Shown: one piece after another, positions 16,906 to 25,711 of the stretch
Position numbering within the stretch: the stretch's first letter is position 1
How the letters are laid out: every line of letters starts with the position of its first letter
DNA from: Paenibacillus arenilitoris
Lineage (GTDB): Bacteria; Bacillota; Bacilli; Paenibacillales; Paenibacillaceae
Length of the DNA: 64,000 bases
Direction: 5' to 3'
NCBI RefSeq assembly: GCF_014705655.1
Contig: NZ_JACXIY010000032.1
Span: 1 to 64,000 of the forward strand
The notes under the pieces: model-generated
Databases searched by the model: none
Seen by the model: the letters and a program-made list of their open reading frames with translations, nothing else
Told to the model about the DNA's origin: nothing
Made by a program: the position numbers and the translations under genes

Positions 16906-18054
16906 TTGAAATCAAAGCTGCGGAAACAAGCCAAAAGCATTTCCGTGAGAAGGCAAAGAAGTGCGGTTCCGAATGGATGGAAAAAGGGGCATGAAATTGG
17001 CTGGAAGCACGGCTATCATGTCGGAACTTGCGAATCGATAAAGCAAAGACTTCCAGATCCTGCAAGCGAAATACGTTCCATACGAGTATTATATGTGCGC
17101 GCCGGATTAAGTGGCCCCTTTCCAGAAATGGATCAAGCTATCATAGAGGTTCTAAGAGGTATGGTAAGCGAGTTGATAATCGCTTCACCTACCGATAATC
17201 TTGTCGAGCTTGCTGGTTGGAAATGGCCTGATTTAGTGTTGACAATGCATGGAATTCGAGTGCCGGCAAGTCAGATTCAAGGCATTCGTGCGATCGGCAT
17301 CAAAACAGCTATTTGGTTAGTAGATGAACCCTATGTGACCGATGTAACTACCGTTCTTGCCCCACAGTATGAGTATTTATTTACTCATGAGCTAGCAACC
17401 ATCCCAATTTATGAGCAATTAGGCTGTCAAGTACACTATTTACCGTTAGCTGTGAATCCGAAGCTTTACAAGCCTAAATACGTTCCCCCGCAGTACCAAA
17501 GCGATATTTGTTTTATTGGAAATGCATTTCATAACAGAGTTAATCTTATAGACCGCATTCATTCCGTCTTGGAAACCCGTGATACAAGAATTGTCGGATT
17601 GTTCTGGAAAAGACTTCGTCACTATAGAAAGCTTAGAAAAGGTATTCAAATCGCATGGATCAGCTCAGAAAAAGCCTCTAATTACTATAACGGAGCCAAA
17701 ATTGTAATTAATATACATCGAGCTTATGATGACAAGGCGCATAACAAGAATAGCCTAAATATCCCAGGTCTATCTATTAATCCTCGGACTTATGAGATTT
17801 TGGCGAGCGGTGCATTCCAGCTTACGGATATCCGTCAAGATTTAACTGATTTTTATGTACCTGGCGTAGATCTCGAAACCTATTCCTCTCCAAAGGAATT
17901 AGTTGATAAAATCATCTATTACTTACATGACGAACAAAAAAGGATGCAAATAGCTCGGAATGGTTTCATGAAAACAATAGAGAAACATACCTATCAAAAT
18001 CGGCTTAGCCAGCTGTTGCAAATCATTTTTCCCTTAATGAATTCGGGAACTTAA
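16906..18054 (+). CDS. CgeB-like spore glycosyltransferase with GYxxG tag
   Basis: About 382 residues from TTG at 16906. No ribosome site fits that TTG, whereas GAGGTG at 16865-16870 is well placed for an in-frame CTG at 16879, so a CTG start adding nine basic residues is possible. After the Lys/Arg-rich leader comes the tag GWKKGHEIGWKHGYHVG, then a two-domain fold like the CgeB family: DLVLTMHGIRVPASQIQG, a WLVDEPY segment, FIGNAFHNRV, and the C-terminal INPRTYEILASGAFQLTD signature. Paralogue of the protein at 22407-23504. In Bacillus subtilis cgeB belongs to a sigma-K/GerE-dependent operon for the spore surface. Confidence 0.85.
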   Translation: MKSKLRKQAKSISVRRQRSAVPNGWKKGHEIGWKHGYHVGTCESIKQRLPDPASEIRSIRVLYVRAGLSGPFPEMDQAIIEVLRGMVSELIIASPTDNLVELAGWKWPDLVLTMHGIRVPASQIQGIRAIGIKTAIWLVDEPYVTDVTTVLAPQYEYLFTHELATIPIYEQLGCQVHYLPLAVNPKLYKPKYVPPQYQSDICFIGNAFHNRVNLIDRIHSVLETRDTRIVGLFWKRLRHYRKLRKGIQIAWISSEKASNYYNGAKIVINIHRAYDDKAHNKNSLNIPGLSINPRTYEILASGAFQLTDIRQDLTDFYVPGVDLETYSSPKELVDKIIYYLHDEQKRMQIARNGFMKTIEKHTYQNRLSQLLQIIFPLMNSGT

Positions 18055-18070
18055 AGGGAGGTGAAACGGT

Positions 18071-19390
18071 ATGCGCTGGCGATCACTTCGAAAATTTCCC
18101 AGAAAAAATTATAAAAATTACCTGAAAGGCTATGCTGCCGGTTACAGAGCTGGCAGGTTGATAGGAACTGCCAGCTATCATCAATTATTTAACGGAACAA
18201 GCATTATCATTCCAACTTATAATCAATTCAGATATTTGAAGGATTGCATAGAGAGCATTCGAAGACATACCCCACAGTCTTATGAACTAATTATTATCGA
18301 CAACGGATCGACGGACGCAACTCCTGCCTATTTGAAATCTCAGGCAGGACGTCTGCGGTATAAGCTGTTTCAAGAAAACTTGGGCTTTGCTGGAGGCGTC
18401 AATCAAGGACTGATGATGGCGAAAGGGACGTCGATCGTCATTCTTAATAACGATACGATAGTAACGACAAATTGGTTATCCAATCTTCTAATGTGTCTAA
18501 AGAGCGATCCAACTATCGGGCTAGTTGGTCCGGTTACGAATAATTTGTCCAATGATCAAAAAATTCGGGTCAGTTATAAAAACAAAAGTGAAATGCAACG
18601 GTTTGCCCGGAAATACAACCGTACCGATCCTTGGCGTTGGAGAAGAACGAAGGTCATTATGGGTTATTGCTTGCTTCTTAGCAGGGAGGTATTCGAGAGA
18701 GTCGGTTATTTGGATGAAAGGTTCTTGAAAGGCACATGCGAGGATGTGGACTATTACCTCCGCATTCGATTATTAGGACTTGATTTGGTCATCGCGGAGG
18801 ATACGTTTATCCATCATTACGGCAGCGTGACGATGCGGTCGTTTCAAGATGCTGCCATACTTAATAATTCCTTCTTTCGCGAGAAATGGGGGGAGTTGGA
18901 GCAAATCGCTAGACTTGAAGCGGTTATGGATTCTCCTAGGACTCAAATAAATCGAAAAAGTACTGATTTTTATCCAAGTCACATCGTTGTAAAGGGAACC
19001 GAAACCAACCTTTATTGGGTAGAAAATGGCGAGAGATATATCGTACAGGGGGCGGATGGATTTACTTGTGACGCTGTAAAGTTGCCGCAGCTTGAATTAT
19101 GGAATTGGCCGATCGGAGGGGTGATATCTGTTGAAGCCTTGCGGTTGAAAGTTTCGGAACTATCCTCTCCATCATCTATAAAAACAGAGGGATGTCTTGT
19201 TCAAACGCAAGGAGGCGAGATCTATCAGATTAAGCATGGCTCACTCCATCGCATAACGACGCAGCATGCATTCAGATCATGGGGATTTGAGTGCCGTTAC
19301 ATGCATCAAATAACACAGGTTGATAAGAATCAATTTTTGGAGGGATTTCCGATTATCGCTCCTCCAATTATTAAGGCCGACAATATTTAA
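18071..19390 (+). CDS. family 2 glycosyltransferase with GYxxG tag and C-terminal repeat domain
   Basis: 439 residues. A short basic leader and tag (GYAAGYRAGRLIG, about residues 23-35), then a GT-A domain with IIIPTYNQ, IIIDNGSTDA, the metal motif ILNNDTIV and the catalytic CEDVDYYLR. The last ~130 residues hold two repeats of the YWVENGERYIVQG type, ending in FPIIAPPI. The family usually makes rhamnosyl or glucosyl links from a dTDP or UDP sugar. AAAGGGAGGTG precedes the ATG, 17 bases after the CgeB-like gene. It is the apparently intact counterpart of the degenerate 7497-8849 protein. Confidence 0.88.
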   Translation: MRWRSLRKFPRKNYKNYLKGYAAGYRAGRLIGTASYHQLFNGTSIIIPTYNQFRYLKDCIESIRRHTPQSYELIIIDNGSTDATPAYLKSQAGRLRYKLFQENLGFAGGVNQGLMMAKGTSIVILNNDTIVTTNWLSNLLMCLKSDPTIGLVGPVTNNLSNDQKIRVSYKNKSEMQRFARKYNRTDPWRWRRTKVIMGYCLLLSREVFERVGYLDERFLKGTCEDVDYYLRIRLLGLDLVIAEDTFIHHYGSVTMRSFQDAAILNNSFFREKWGELEQIARLEAVMDSPRTQINRKSTDFYPSHIVVKGTETNLYWVENGERYIVQGADGFTCDAVKLPQLELWNWPIGGVISVEALRLKVSELSSPSSIKTEGCLVQTQGGEIYQIKHGSLHRITTQHAFRSWGFECRYMHQITQVDKNQFLEGFPIIAPPIIKADNI

Positions 19391-19414
19391 TAACTCGAAG
19401 CGGAGGTTAGAAAT

Positions 19415-19714
19415 ATGGTGAATACAAGAAAGAAGATCATGGCCATAAAAAAAGGCAGTGGTAAAAAGACTTTAAAAGCTGTCCGCCGGTTAAAAAACCG
19501 GCGGATCAAGAACAACATGACAAAAGGGAAAAAGCGTAGCGCCATACTGAAAAAACGTCTAGGAGGCGCATCTGCTCTTAAAAGAAAGGGCGGACCGTTT
19601 CGTTTAGGATATGAACAAGGATACAGAGAAGGACATGCCAAAGGCTTCGAGGATGCTCATCAAGAGGCGTACATGACGAATACAGGTACGGAAAATCCCG
19701 CAGCAGTAGTGTGA
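19415..19714 (+). CDS. small Lys/Arg-rich protein with C-terminal GYxxG helix
   Basis: 99 residues. Residues 1-60 are very basic, with many Lys-Arg pairs; about 64-86 carry LGYEQGYREGHAKGFEDAHQ, close to the helix of the 9858-10094 protein (shared KGFEDxHQxAY). No signal peptide, membrane segment or enzyme motif. GGAGGTTAG precedes the ATG, 25 bases after the family 2 gene. It is last in the operon. Inferred scaffold for the tagged glycosyltransferases made from the same transcript. Confidence 0.78.
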   Translation: MVNTRKKIMAIKKGSGKKTLKAVRRLKNRRIKNNMTKGKKRSAILKKRLGGASALKRKGGPFRLGYEQGYREGHAKGFEDAHQEAYMTNTGTENPAAVV

Positions 19715-19861
19715 GAAGGAAGCATAGCATACACTTGGCAAGGTGTAGTATTATGCCTATTTTAAGGTGACAAGTTATCTGTCTATTTCAATCATCTGAT
19801 TAAAGCATATGATATAAAGATAGCCTCGATATTGTGTTGAATGATGGAAAGGAGTTGACTC

Positions 19862-20578
19862 ATGAAAGGAGTCATATTGGCAGGTGGGACGGGAACACGA
19901 TTACGGCCTCTAACCAACCTGATGAATAAGCATCTTCTTCCAGTAGGAAGGTTTCCCATGATACATTACGGAATCAAAAAAATGGCCGATGCGGGGATTA
20001 AAAATATACTTTTAGTAATTGGTAAACAATCAGCTGGACTGTATTTGGATTATTTGGGGAGCGGCAAAGAGTTTGGCGTTCGGTTAACTTACAAGCTTCA
20101 AGATCAAGCAGGTGGAATTGCTGAGGCATTGTCTCTTGCTTCAGAATTCATTTCAACTGGGGAGAAATTTGTGGTTTTACTCGGAGATAATTTATTTAAC
20201 GATAGTTTATTGCCCTACGTAAAAGAGTTTCATGAGCAGCCGCAAGGAGCCAAAGTGTTATTGAAACAGGTACCGGATCCACGCAGATACGGAGTTCCTA
20301 TTATTAAAGGGACGCGAATTACTACCATAATAGAGAAGCCGCAAGATCCGCCAACAAGCTACTGCGTTACAGGTATTTATATGTATGACAGTCAAGTATT
20401 TGAATTAGTGGATAAGATTCATCCGTCCTCCAGAGGAGAGCTAGAAATTACAGATGTCAATAATCTATTTGCAGCCATGGGTACACTGACTTATAACGTG
20501 TTGAGTGGATGGTGGATGGATGCAGGAACGCTTGAATCACTCCATGAGGCAGGGTCTAAGCTGCTGCATGGAGAATGA
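19862..20578 (+). CDS. rmlA: glucose-1-phosphate thymidylyltransferase, short form
   Basis: Joins dTTP and glucose-1-phosphate to give dTDP-glucose, the first step to dTDP-rhamnose. 238 residues, the short single-domain size seen in spore-formers. The signature GGTGTRLRPLT lies at 8-18, then KHLLPVG, LLGDNLF and a WMDAGT segment. GAAAGGAG precedes the ATG. It stands apart from rmlCBD by about 3.5 kb but all four are co-oriented. CATATGATA at 19806-19814 could be a sigma-K -10, though no clear AC lies at the right distance. Confidence 0.92.
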   Translation: MKGVILAGGTGTRLRPLTNLMNKHLLPVGRFPMIHYGIKKMADAGIKNILLVIGKQSAGLYLDYLGSGKEFGVRLTYKLQDQAGGIAEALSLASEFISTGEKFVVLLGDNLFNDSLLPYVKEFHEQPQGAKVLLKQVPDPRRYGVPIIKGTRITTIIEKPQDPPTSYCVTGIYMYDSQVFELVDKIHPSSRGELEITDVNNLFAAMGTLTYNVLSGWWMDAGTLESLHEAGSKLLHGE

Positions 20579-20734
20579 TGCGAGGATATGCAACGAATGC
20601 TGATCGTTGACTAAATAGGAAATGAAAAGAAGCGTAGCCTTATATCAAATTGCGTTTCTATTGGTATCGGAAACGATTGGGTATAGGGCTTTAAGTTTTT
20701 GATTTTATAATTATTATTAAATGGAGGGAACAAA

Positions 20735-22135
20735 TTGGCAATTCTGCAACAGAAGAGACGTTCAGCTGCTACAAATAAGGGAATGACTAGGTTTAATAAA
20801 AAGTCGGGGGTCGTGCGAAAAACTATGAGAAGCAGACCTGCTACTGAACGGCTAAAAAGACGATTAAAAAAAGGGAAAACGCCGGAAAGAAAGCATTTAA
20901 CGAGAAGAATGAGAGCTAGAAAAAGAAGTGTTAAGAGGCGCATTGTTGGAAGGCAAACATTGGCTCCTCAAGTTACAACGCATCACATTGATCCAATGGT
21001 GTCTGAAGGAATAACGTTCTCAACGTTGCTAGATTTCACAAGTATGGATCTTCATAACAGCCGAGTCGCAACCTCCAACGTTAGTGGAGGACCATACGAA
21101 ACAGCCATCTGGTTTATTCCACAGATAGCAAATGTTTATTATGGAGGATTCCACACTATATTCCGATATGCAGAGTATTTACATCGTACACGAGGCATAC
21201 GAAGCAATTTTGCGGTTACCATGTCTGGTAACGCTGAACAGTATCGCTCCCAGATTGCGCAGGCTTTTCCACTTCTTTCTGATTGTGCTTTGATCGCAGT
21301 CCCTGATATCAATAATTTGTCTGCCATACCACCCCATGACATCGGATTTTGTACGTTATGGATAACTGCTTATCCACTTTTGAAATTTAACGGCGTACGG
21401 AAAAAAATCTATTTTATGCAAGACTACGAGCCATACTTTTATCCTGCTGGCTCGGTATCCTCTCAAGCGCAAGCAACCTATCGCTTCGGCTTTACTGCTA
21501 TTTGCAATACAGTATCGCTCAAGAACAGCTATGAAGCACATGGCGGAACAGCCGTTCACTTTACTCCAGCCTTGAATACGAAAGTGTTTCATCCTCACTC
21601 ACGTCCTAAGCATAAAGACAAATTACGATTGTTTTTTTATGGGCGGCCAAATGCATATAGAAATTGTTTCGAGCTCGGAACGGCGGCAATTCGATTAATA
21701 AAGAACGTATTAGGCGATCGCGTGGAAATCATTAGTGCGGGCTCCACCTGGGATCATTCTGCTTATGGGATAGATGGACTTGTTACACATTATGGATTTA
21801 TGCCTTATGAACAAACAGGTGAATTATATCGTTCTTGTGATGCAGGGCTGGTTCTTATGGCAACACGCCATCCTTCGTACCCACCTTTGGAGCTGGCGGC
21901 ATGCGGTGCGCTTGTCATTACGAATGTAAACGAATGGAACAATTGGATTTGGAAGGATGGAGTGAATTGCCTTCTTACGGAAATGAGTGCAAGCAGCATT
22001 GCTGAAAAAGTGATTCAAGGCTTAACTGATATAAAGCTAAGGCATCGTATTACGACGCAATCTATTCATGATATGACAAACAATCATTCAAATTGGGACA
22101 GTGAGCTGAAACGGGTGACTGAAGCTGTGTTTTGA
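20735..22135 (+). CDS. WsaF-like rhamnosyltransferase with histone-like basic leader
   Basis: 466 residues from TTG at 20735, set by TGGAGGG. Residues 1-75 are extremely Arg/Lys-rich with hardly any acidic residue, and no GYxxG tag follows. The remainder is a GT-B domain: IWFIPQIANVYYGGFHTIFR, the KIYFMQDYEPYFYP segment, and HPSYPPLELAACGALV near the C-terminus. This resembles WsaF, the rhamnosyltransferase of the Geobacillus S-layer glycan, and the dTDP-rhamnose genes around it agree. The first residue of the usual E-x7-E motif is His here. The basic leader may bind the same partner that the tagged proteins' basic segments do. Confidence 0.82.
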   Translation: MAILQQKRRSAATNKGMTRFNKKSGVVRKTMRSRPATERLKRRLKKGKTPERKHLTRRMRARKRSVKRRIVGRQTLAPQVTTHHIDPMVSEGITFSTLLDFTSMDLHNSRVATSNVSGGPYETAIWFIPQIANVYYGGFHTIFRYAEYLHRTRGIRSNFAVTMSGNAEQYRSQIAQAFPLLSDCALIAVPDINNLSAIPPHDIGFCTLWITAYPLLKFNGVRKKIYFMQDYEPYFYPAGSVSSQAQATYRFGFTAICNTVSLKNSYEAHGGTAVHFTPALNTKVFHPHSRPKHKDKLRLFFYGRPNAYRNCFELGTAAIRLIKNVLGDRVEIISAGSTWDHSAYGIDGLVTHYGFMPYEQTGELYRSCDAGLVLMATRHPSYPPLELAACGALVITNVNEWNNWIWKDGVNCLLTEMSASSIAEKVIQGLTDIKLRHRITTQSIHDMTNNHSNWDSELKRVTEAVF

Positions 22136-22406
22136 CATTATGCAGGAGATTTTGGGAGTGAAAGTGCCCTGCTTAACCATCTCAAAAATTTTTATTTATG
22201 TCCGTATAACATACAACAACGGAAGTGCACAATCAGTTGTCTCATGTGTACAGGCCAGAACATGAATTAGTCACCTATGAAAGTCCTGAACAATCATTGA
22301 ATTGGCGGATCTGTCAGGTTTAGATCATAAATAAAAAGATACAAAATCATTTGATCGAATTGCAAGTGCAAGGAATTGTTTTAATCTTTTATGCGGGAGG
22401 GCATGT

Positions 22407-23504
22407 ATGTCGTTAAGAGCATTACGTAAAGGCCGATTAGACGGAATTAAGGCTGGCTGGCAGCAAGGCTATTGGTTAGGCAGGGCGGAGTCGATCATTC
22501 GTAACACGCAAGAATCACATATTCCATATTTTGGTGTTCGAATGTTGTTCGTGCGCTCCGGCGGTGGAGAACCGTTCTTATCCATTGAGCGATCGCTATT
22601 ATCTATTCTTCAATCAACAACGGCCGAGGTCAGAGAAATTGGTGTACATGATGATGTACCTGGGACTGCTTTGGCTTGGCGTCCCGATGTCGTTCTTGTG
22701 TTTAGCGGCTATTATCTACCAATAGAACAAATATATCCAATAAAACAAGCAGGCATAAAAACAGTTATTTGGTTAACGGATGATCCTTATACCTTGGATG
22801 TTACTTTGAATAAAGCGATCGTTTATGATCATATATTTACACAAGAATCAAACTGTGTTCCCCTCTACCAATCTTTCGGCTGTAGGAAAGTGACGTACCT
22901 GCCTTTGGCTGCGGACAGAACTATATATCGTCCTCAGTATACAGACTCTTCATATGAGTTCGATATCTGTTTTCTAGGCGTTGCCTTTGTCAATCGGGTT
23001 GCATTGTTCGATGCGCTGGCACCTTATCTATCCAAGAAAAAAGTGTTGATTGCCGGACTTGGGTGGGAAAAGCTGAAGAACTATAGACTACTAAAAAAAA
23101 GCATTCGAGGCAATCAGTGGATGACGCCTAATGAAACTGCGAAATATTATTGCGGATCAAAGATCGTCATTAATATGCATCGACCATATGATGAGCCTTT
23201 TCACAATGAAAACTCAAAGATGATTACTGCAAAATCGATTAACCCTCGAACATTTGAAATCGCATCATGTGGTGCTTTTCAACTTACTGATATTCGTGAG
23301 GATCTTTCTCTTAGTTACAAACCTCATCATGAGGTGGAGACATTTCGAGATGTAAAAGAATTTATGGAAAAGGCAGACTATTATTTGACCCATGAAGAGG
23401 ATCGCCGCCGAATCGCACTTGCCGGATTAGCACGTACTCTGCTCGATCATAGCTATTTGAGGAGGGTAACTCAATTAATGGGAGCCATTGTTCAGCAATC
23501 GTGA
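22407..23504 (+). CDS. CgeB-like spore glycosyltransferase with GYxxG tag
   Basis: 365 residues. The tag (GIKAGWQQGYWLG) lies at about 13-25 after a short basic start. The body matches the CgeB family: MLFVRSGGGEPFLSIE, VIWLTDDPYTLDV, DICFLGVAFVNRVALFD, and the C-terminal INPRTFEIASCGAFQLTDIR. It is a paralogue of the 16906-18054 protein, about as divergent as the AT-rich codon use allows. GGGAGG precedes the ATG. The spacer before it (about 270 bases) shows no gene and no convincing promoter. A small tagged basic protein follows at once. Confidence 0.86.
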   Translation: MSLRALRKGRLDGIKAGWQQGYWLGRAESIIRNTQESHIPYFGVRMLFVRSGGGEPFLSIERSLLSILQSTTAEVREIGVHDDVPGTALAWRPDVVLVFSGYYLPIEQIYPIKQAGIKTVIWLTDDPYTLDVTLNKAIVYDHIFTQESNCVPLYQSFGCRKVTYLPLAADRTIYRPQYTDSSYEFDICFLGVAFVNRVALFDALAPYLSKKKVLIAGLGWEKLKNYRLLKKSIRGNQWMTPNETAKYYCGSKIVINMHRPYDEPFHNENSKMITAKSINPRTFEIASCGAFQLTDIREDLSLSYKPHHEVETFRDVKEFMEKADYYLTHEEDRRRIALAGLARTLLDHSYLRRVTQLMGAIVQQS

Positions 23505-23517
23505 GGGAGGCAAATCT

Positions 23518-23826
23518 ATGGCACTGAAGCGAAAACGGTCGATTCCTAAAAGGAAAAACATAAAGAAACGAGTAAGCGCAGTTCGTATGACGAAAAAGAA
23601 ATCTTTTGGGAAATCAGGGAAACCGTTGAAGAGAAAATTAAGGAAATCAATTAAAAAGCCGATAAGATCCAGATTGAGAACTCGCAAATTGAGGAACCGA
23701 AAGTCGATCATAGTCAGTTGGAGACAGGATTATAATCGTGGATATCACGTAGGATATAGTCAAGGGCATGAAGCAGGGTTTTTGCAAGGACTTAGAGACG
23801 GAGAATCCTCCATTAACGCAGCTTAG
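23518..23826 (+). CDS. small Lys/Arg-rich protein with C-terminal GYxxG helix
   Basis: 102 residues from the ATG at 23518, chosen because GGGAGG precedes it; an in-frame ATG at 23488 lies inside the previous gene. About 65 residues are dominated by Lys and Arg, then the helix YNRGYHVGYSQGHEAGFLQG. It overlaps no gene but starts 13 bases after the CgeB-like stop. Third member of the small tagged family, each found directly downstream of a tagged glycosyltransferase group. Confidence 0.78.
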   Translation: MALKRKRSIPKRKNIKKRVSAVRMTKKKSFGKSGKPLKRKLRKSIKKPIRSRLRTRKLRNRKSIIVSWRQDYNRGYHVGYSQGHEAGFLQGLRDGESSINAA

Positions 23827-24131
23827 AGCGAGTTAGTATTTTGTGGAGGAGTTTTAGAATGTATAGTGTTTACGACCATATCGTATAACTTTAGCGCATT
23901 GCGTAAGGGGGAAGTCATCTGGTATTTGTATCATGCTAAATGGGAATATGGGCCGCGAAACAGTATTCTGACTACCGTAAGGTTTTATCGCATATCAAAA
24001 AAAGAAATTCTTTTTCTATCGGGTAAGCTCTAATCACGGTTTAGGCAACTTACTATCGAACGAGTCGGAACGAGACCGGTGGTTAATTGAGCAAATTCGA
24101 ATTATTCTTATAGAATCGGGGATGTGAACAA
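23827..24131 (+). other. spacer before rmlC, no gene
   Basis: About 300 AT-rich bases with no credible coding frame. CATATCGTA at 23877-23885 fits a sigma-K -10 but the -35 position has no AC, so a promoter here is possible and unproven. Confidence 0.4.
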
Positions 24132-24695
24132 TTGAAACTCGTGAGTGAACATTTGAACGGCGTTCGGTTGTTTCAACTGGACGTATTCGGAGACCATCGC
24201 GGTTTTTTCATTGAAAGCTTCAATGAGCGAAAATGGCGTGAAATGGGGTTTACCGAATCTTTCATCCAAGACAATCATTCCTACTCTGCCGAAGCCGGTG
24301 TGCTGCGCGGTCTTCACTATCAATTGAATCCAAAAGCGCAGACTAAGCTGGTTCGCGTGACCTCCGGCGCCATTTACGATGTCGTCGTGGATATTCGAAC
24401 CGGCTCGCCGACATACGGTCAATGGGCCGGATTTATTCTAAGTTCGGCTAATAAACGGGTTCTTTATGTACCAAAGGGATTTGCCCATGGCTTTTGCACC
24501 CTTGTTCCGAAAACGGAGGTTCAGTATAAGGTGGATGAAGGATTCTCTCCCGAGCTGGACCGTGGAATCCTTTGGAGTGATACGGAGCTTCAAATCGATT
24601 GGCCTACGAATAAACCAATTTTATCCGATAAGGATGGACGGCATCCCGAGCTATCATGTGCGGAAATGAACTTTCAGTGGGGGGAGGACGCGTGA
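24132..24695 (+). CDS. rmlC: dTDP-4-dehydrorhamnose 3,5-epimerase
   Basis: Epimerises C3 and C5 of dTDP-4-keto-6-deoxyglucose. 187 residues, the normal length. It has FGDHRGFFIESF, SFIQDNHSYS, the catalytic-histidine region VLRGLHYQ, and FAHGFCTL. The start is TTG at 24132 with GGGGATG upstream, an unusual start for this family. The stop overlaps the next start as GTGA, so rmlC and rmlB are coupled. Confidence 0.93.
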   Translation: MKLVSEHLNGVRLFQLDVFGDHRGFFIESFNERKWREMGFTESFIQDNHSYSAEAGVLRGLHYQLNPKAQTKLVRVTSGAIYDVVVDIRTGSPTYGQWAGFILSSANKRVLYVPKGFAHGFCTLVPKTEVQYKVDEGFSPELDRGILWSDTELQIDWPTNKPILSDKDGRHPELSCAEMNFQWGEDA

Positions 24696-25711
24696 AATTA
24701 CTTATTACAGGAGGAGCAGGGTTTATCGGCAGCAACTTCGCGCATTACATGGTCAAGAAATACCCGGATTACCAATTGATTAATCTAGATGCTTTGACTT
24801 ATGCGGGAAATACGGATAACTTAGCGGAATTAAACGGTTGTCCAAACCATCGTTTCGTACATGGGAGCATCTGTGATAAGCAATTGGTTGAAAATCTGGT
24901 TCAACAAGGGGTTGATGCCGTCATAAATTTTGCTGCAGAATCTCATGTTGACCGTTCAATTGCTCATCCCGAGGTATTCGTGCAGACGAATGTTCTCGGA
25001 ACGCAATTGTTACTGGAAGCTGCCAGAAAGCACAAGGTACGAACTTTCATACAAATATCTACGGATGAAGTATATGGTTCTCTTGGACCTGCCGGCTTAT
25101 TTACGGAGCAAACGCCTATCGCCCCCAACAGCCCGTATTCTTCGAGCAAAGCAGCGGGAGATTTGTTGGCTCGCGCGTATTTCGAAACGTATGGTTTACA
25201 GGTGATGATAACGCGTTGTTCGAATAATTACGGACCATACCAATTCCCGGAAAAGCTAATTCCGCATATGATTATTTCTGCAATTGCCGATCGGCCGCTT
25301 ACCGTATACGGCGACGGATTAAATGTGCGGGACTGGCTTCACGTTGAGGATCATTGCAGCGCGATTGATTTGGTCCTTCATAAAGGGACGGCAGGAGAAG
25401 TCTATAATATAGGGGGAAGCAACGAACGGACTAATATATCGATTGTATCTACCATATTGGAAGAGCTTCAAAAGCCGGAGACGCTCATTAAGTATGTGGC
25501 GGATCGATTAGGACATGACAGACGTTATGGGATCGATGCTTCAAAAATCATAAATGAACTGGGATGGAAGCCCAAGTACCGATTCGAGACGGGCATTCGG
25601 GAAACGATACGTTGGTACTTGCAGAATGATCAATGGTGGAATCCGATCATTTCCGGCCAATTCAAGTTGAACGAGGTCAATCCGAACGATACAGATCAGG
25701 AGCAATCATAA
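24692..25711 (+). CDS. rmlB: dTDP-glucose 4,6-dehydratase
   Basis: Converts dTDP-glucose to dTDP-4-keto-6-deoxyglucose with tightly bound NAD. 339 residues from GTG at 24692, chosen because GGGGAGG precedes it and the product then begins KLLITGGAGFIG, the Rossmann motif. The catalytic Thr-Asp-Glu is in ISTDEVYG and the Tyr/Lys pair in YSSSK. The stop overlaps the rmlD start as TAATG. Part of the rmlCBD operon. Confidence 0.94.
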   Translation: MKLLITGGAGFIGSNFAHYMVKKYPDYQLINLDALTYAGNTDNLAELNGCPNHRFVHGSICDKQLVENLVQQGVDAVINFAAESHVDRSIAHPEVFVQTNVLGTQLLLEAARKHKVRTFIQISTDEVYGSLGPAGLFTEQTPIAPNSPYSSSKAAGDLLARAYFETYGLQVMITRCSNNYGPYQFPEKLIPHMIISAIADRPLTVYGDGLNVRDWLHVEDHCSAIDLVLHKGTAGEVYNIGGSNERTNISIVSTILEELQKPETLIKYVADRLGHDRRYGIDASKIINELGWKPKYRFETGIRETIRWYLQNDQWWNPIISGQFKLNEVNPNDTDQEQS

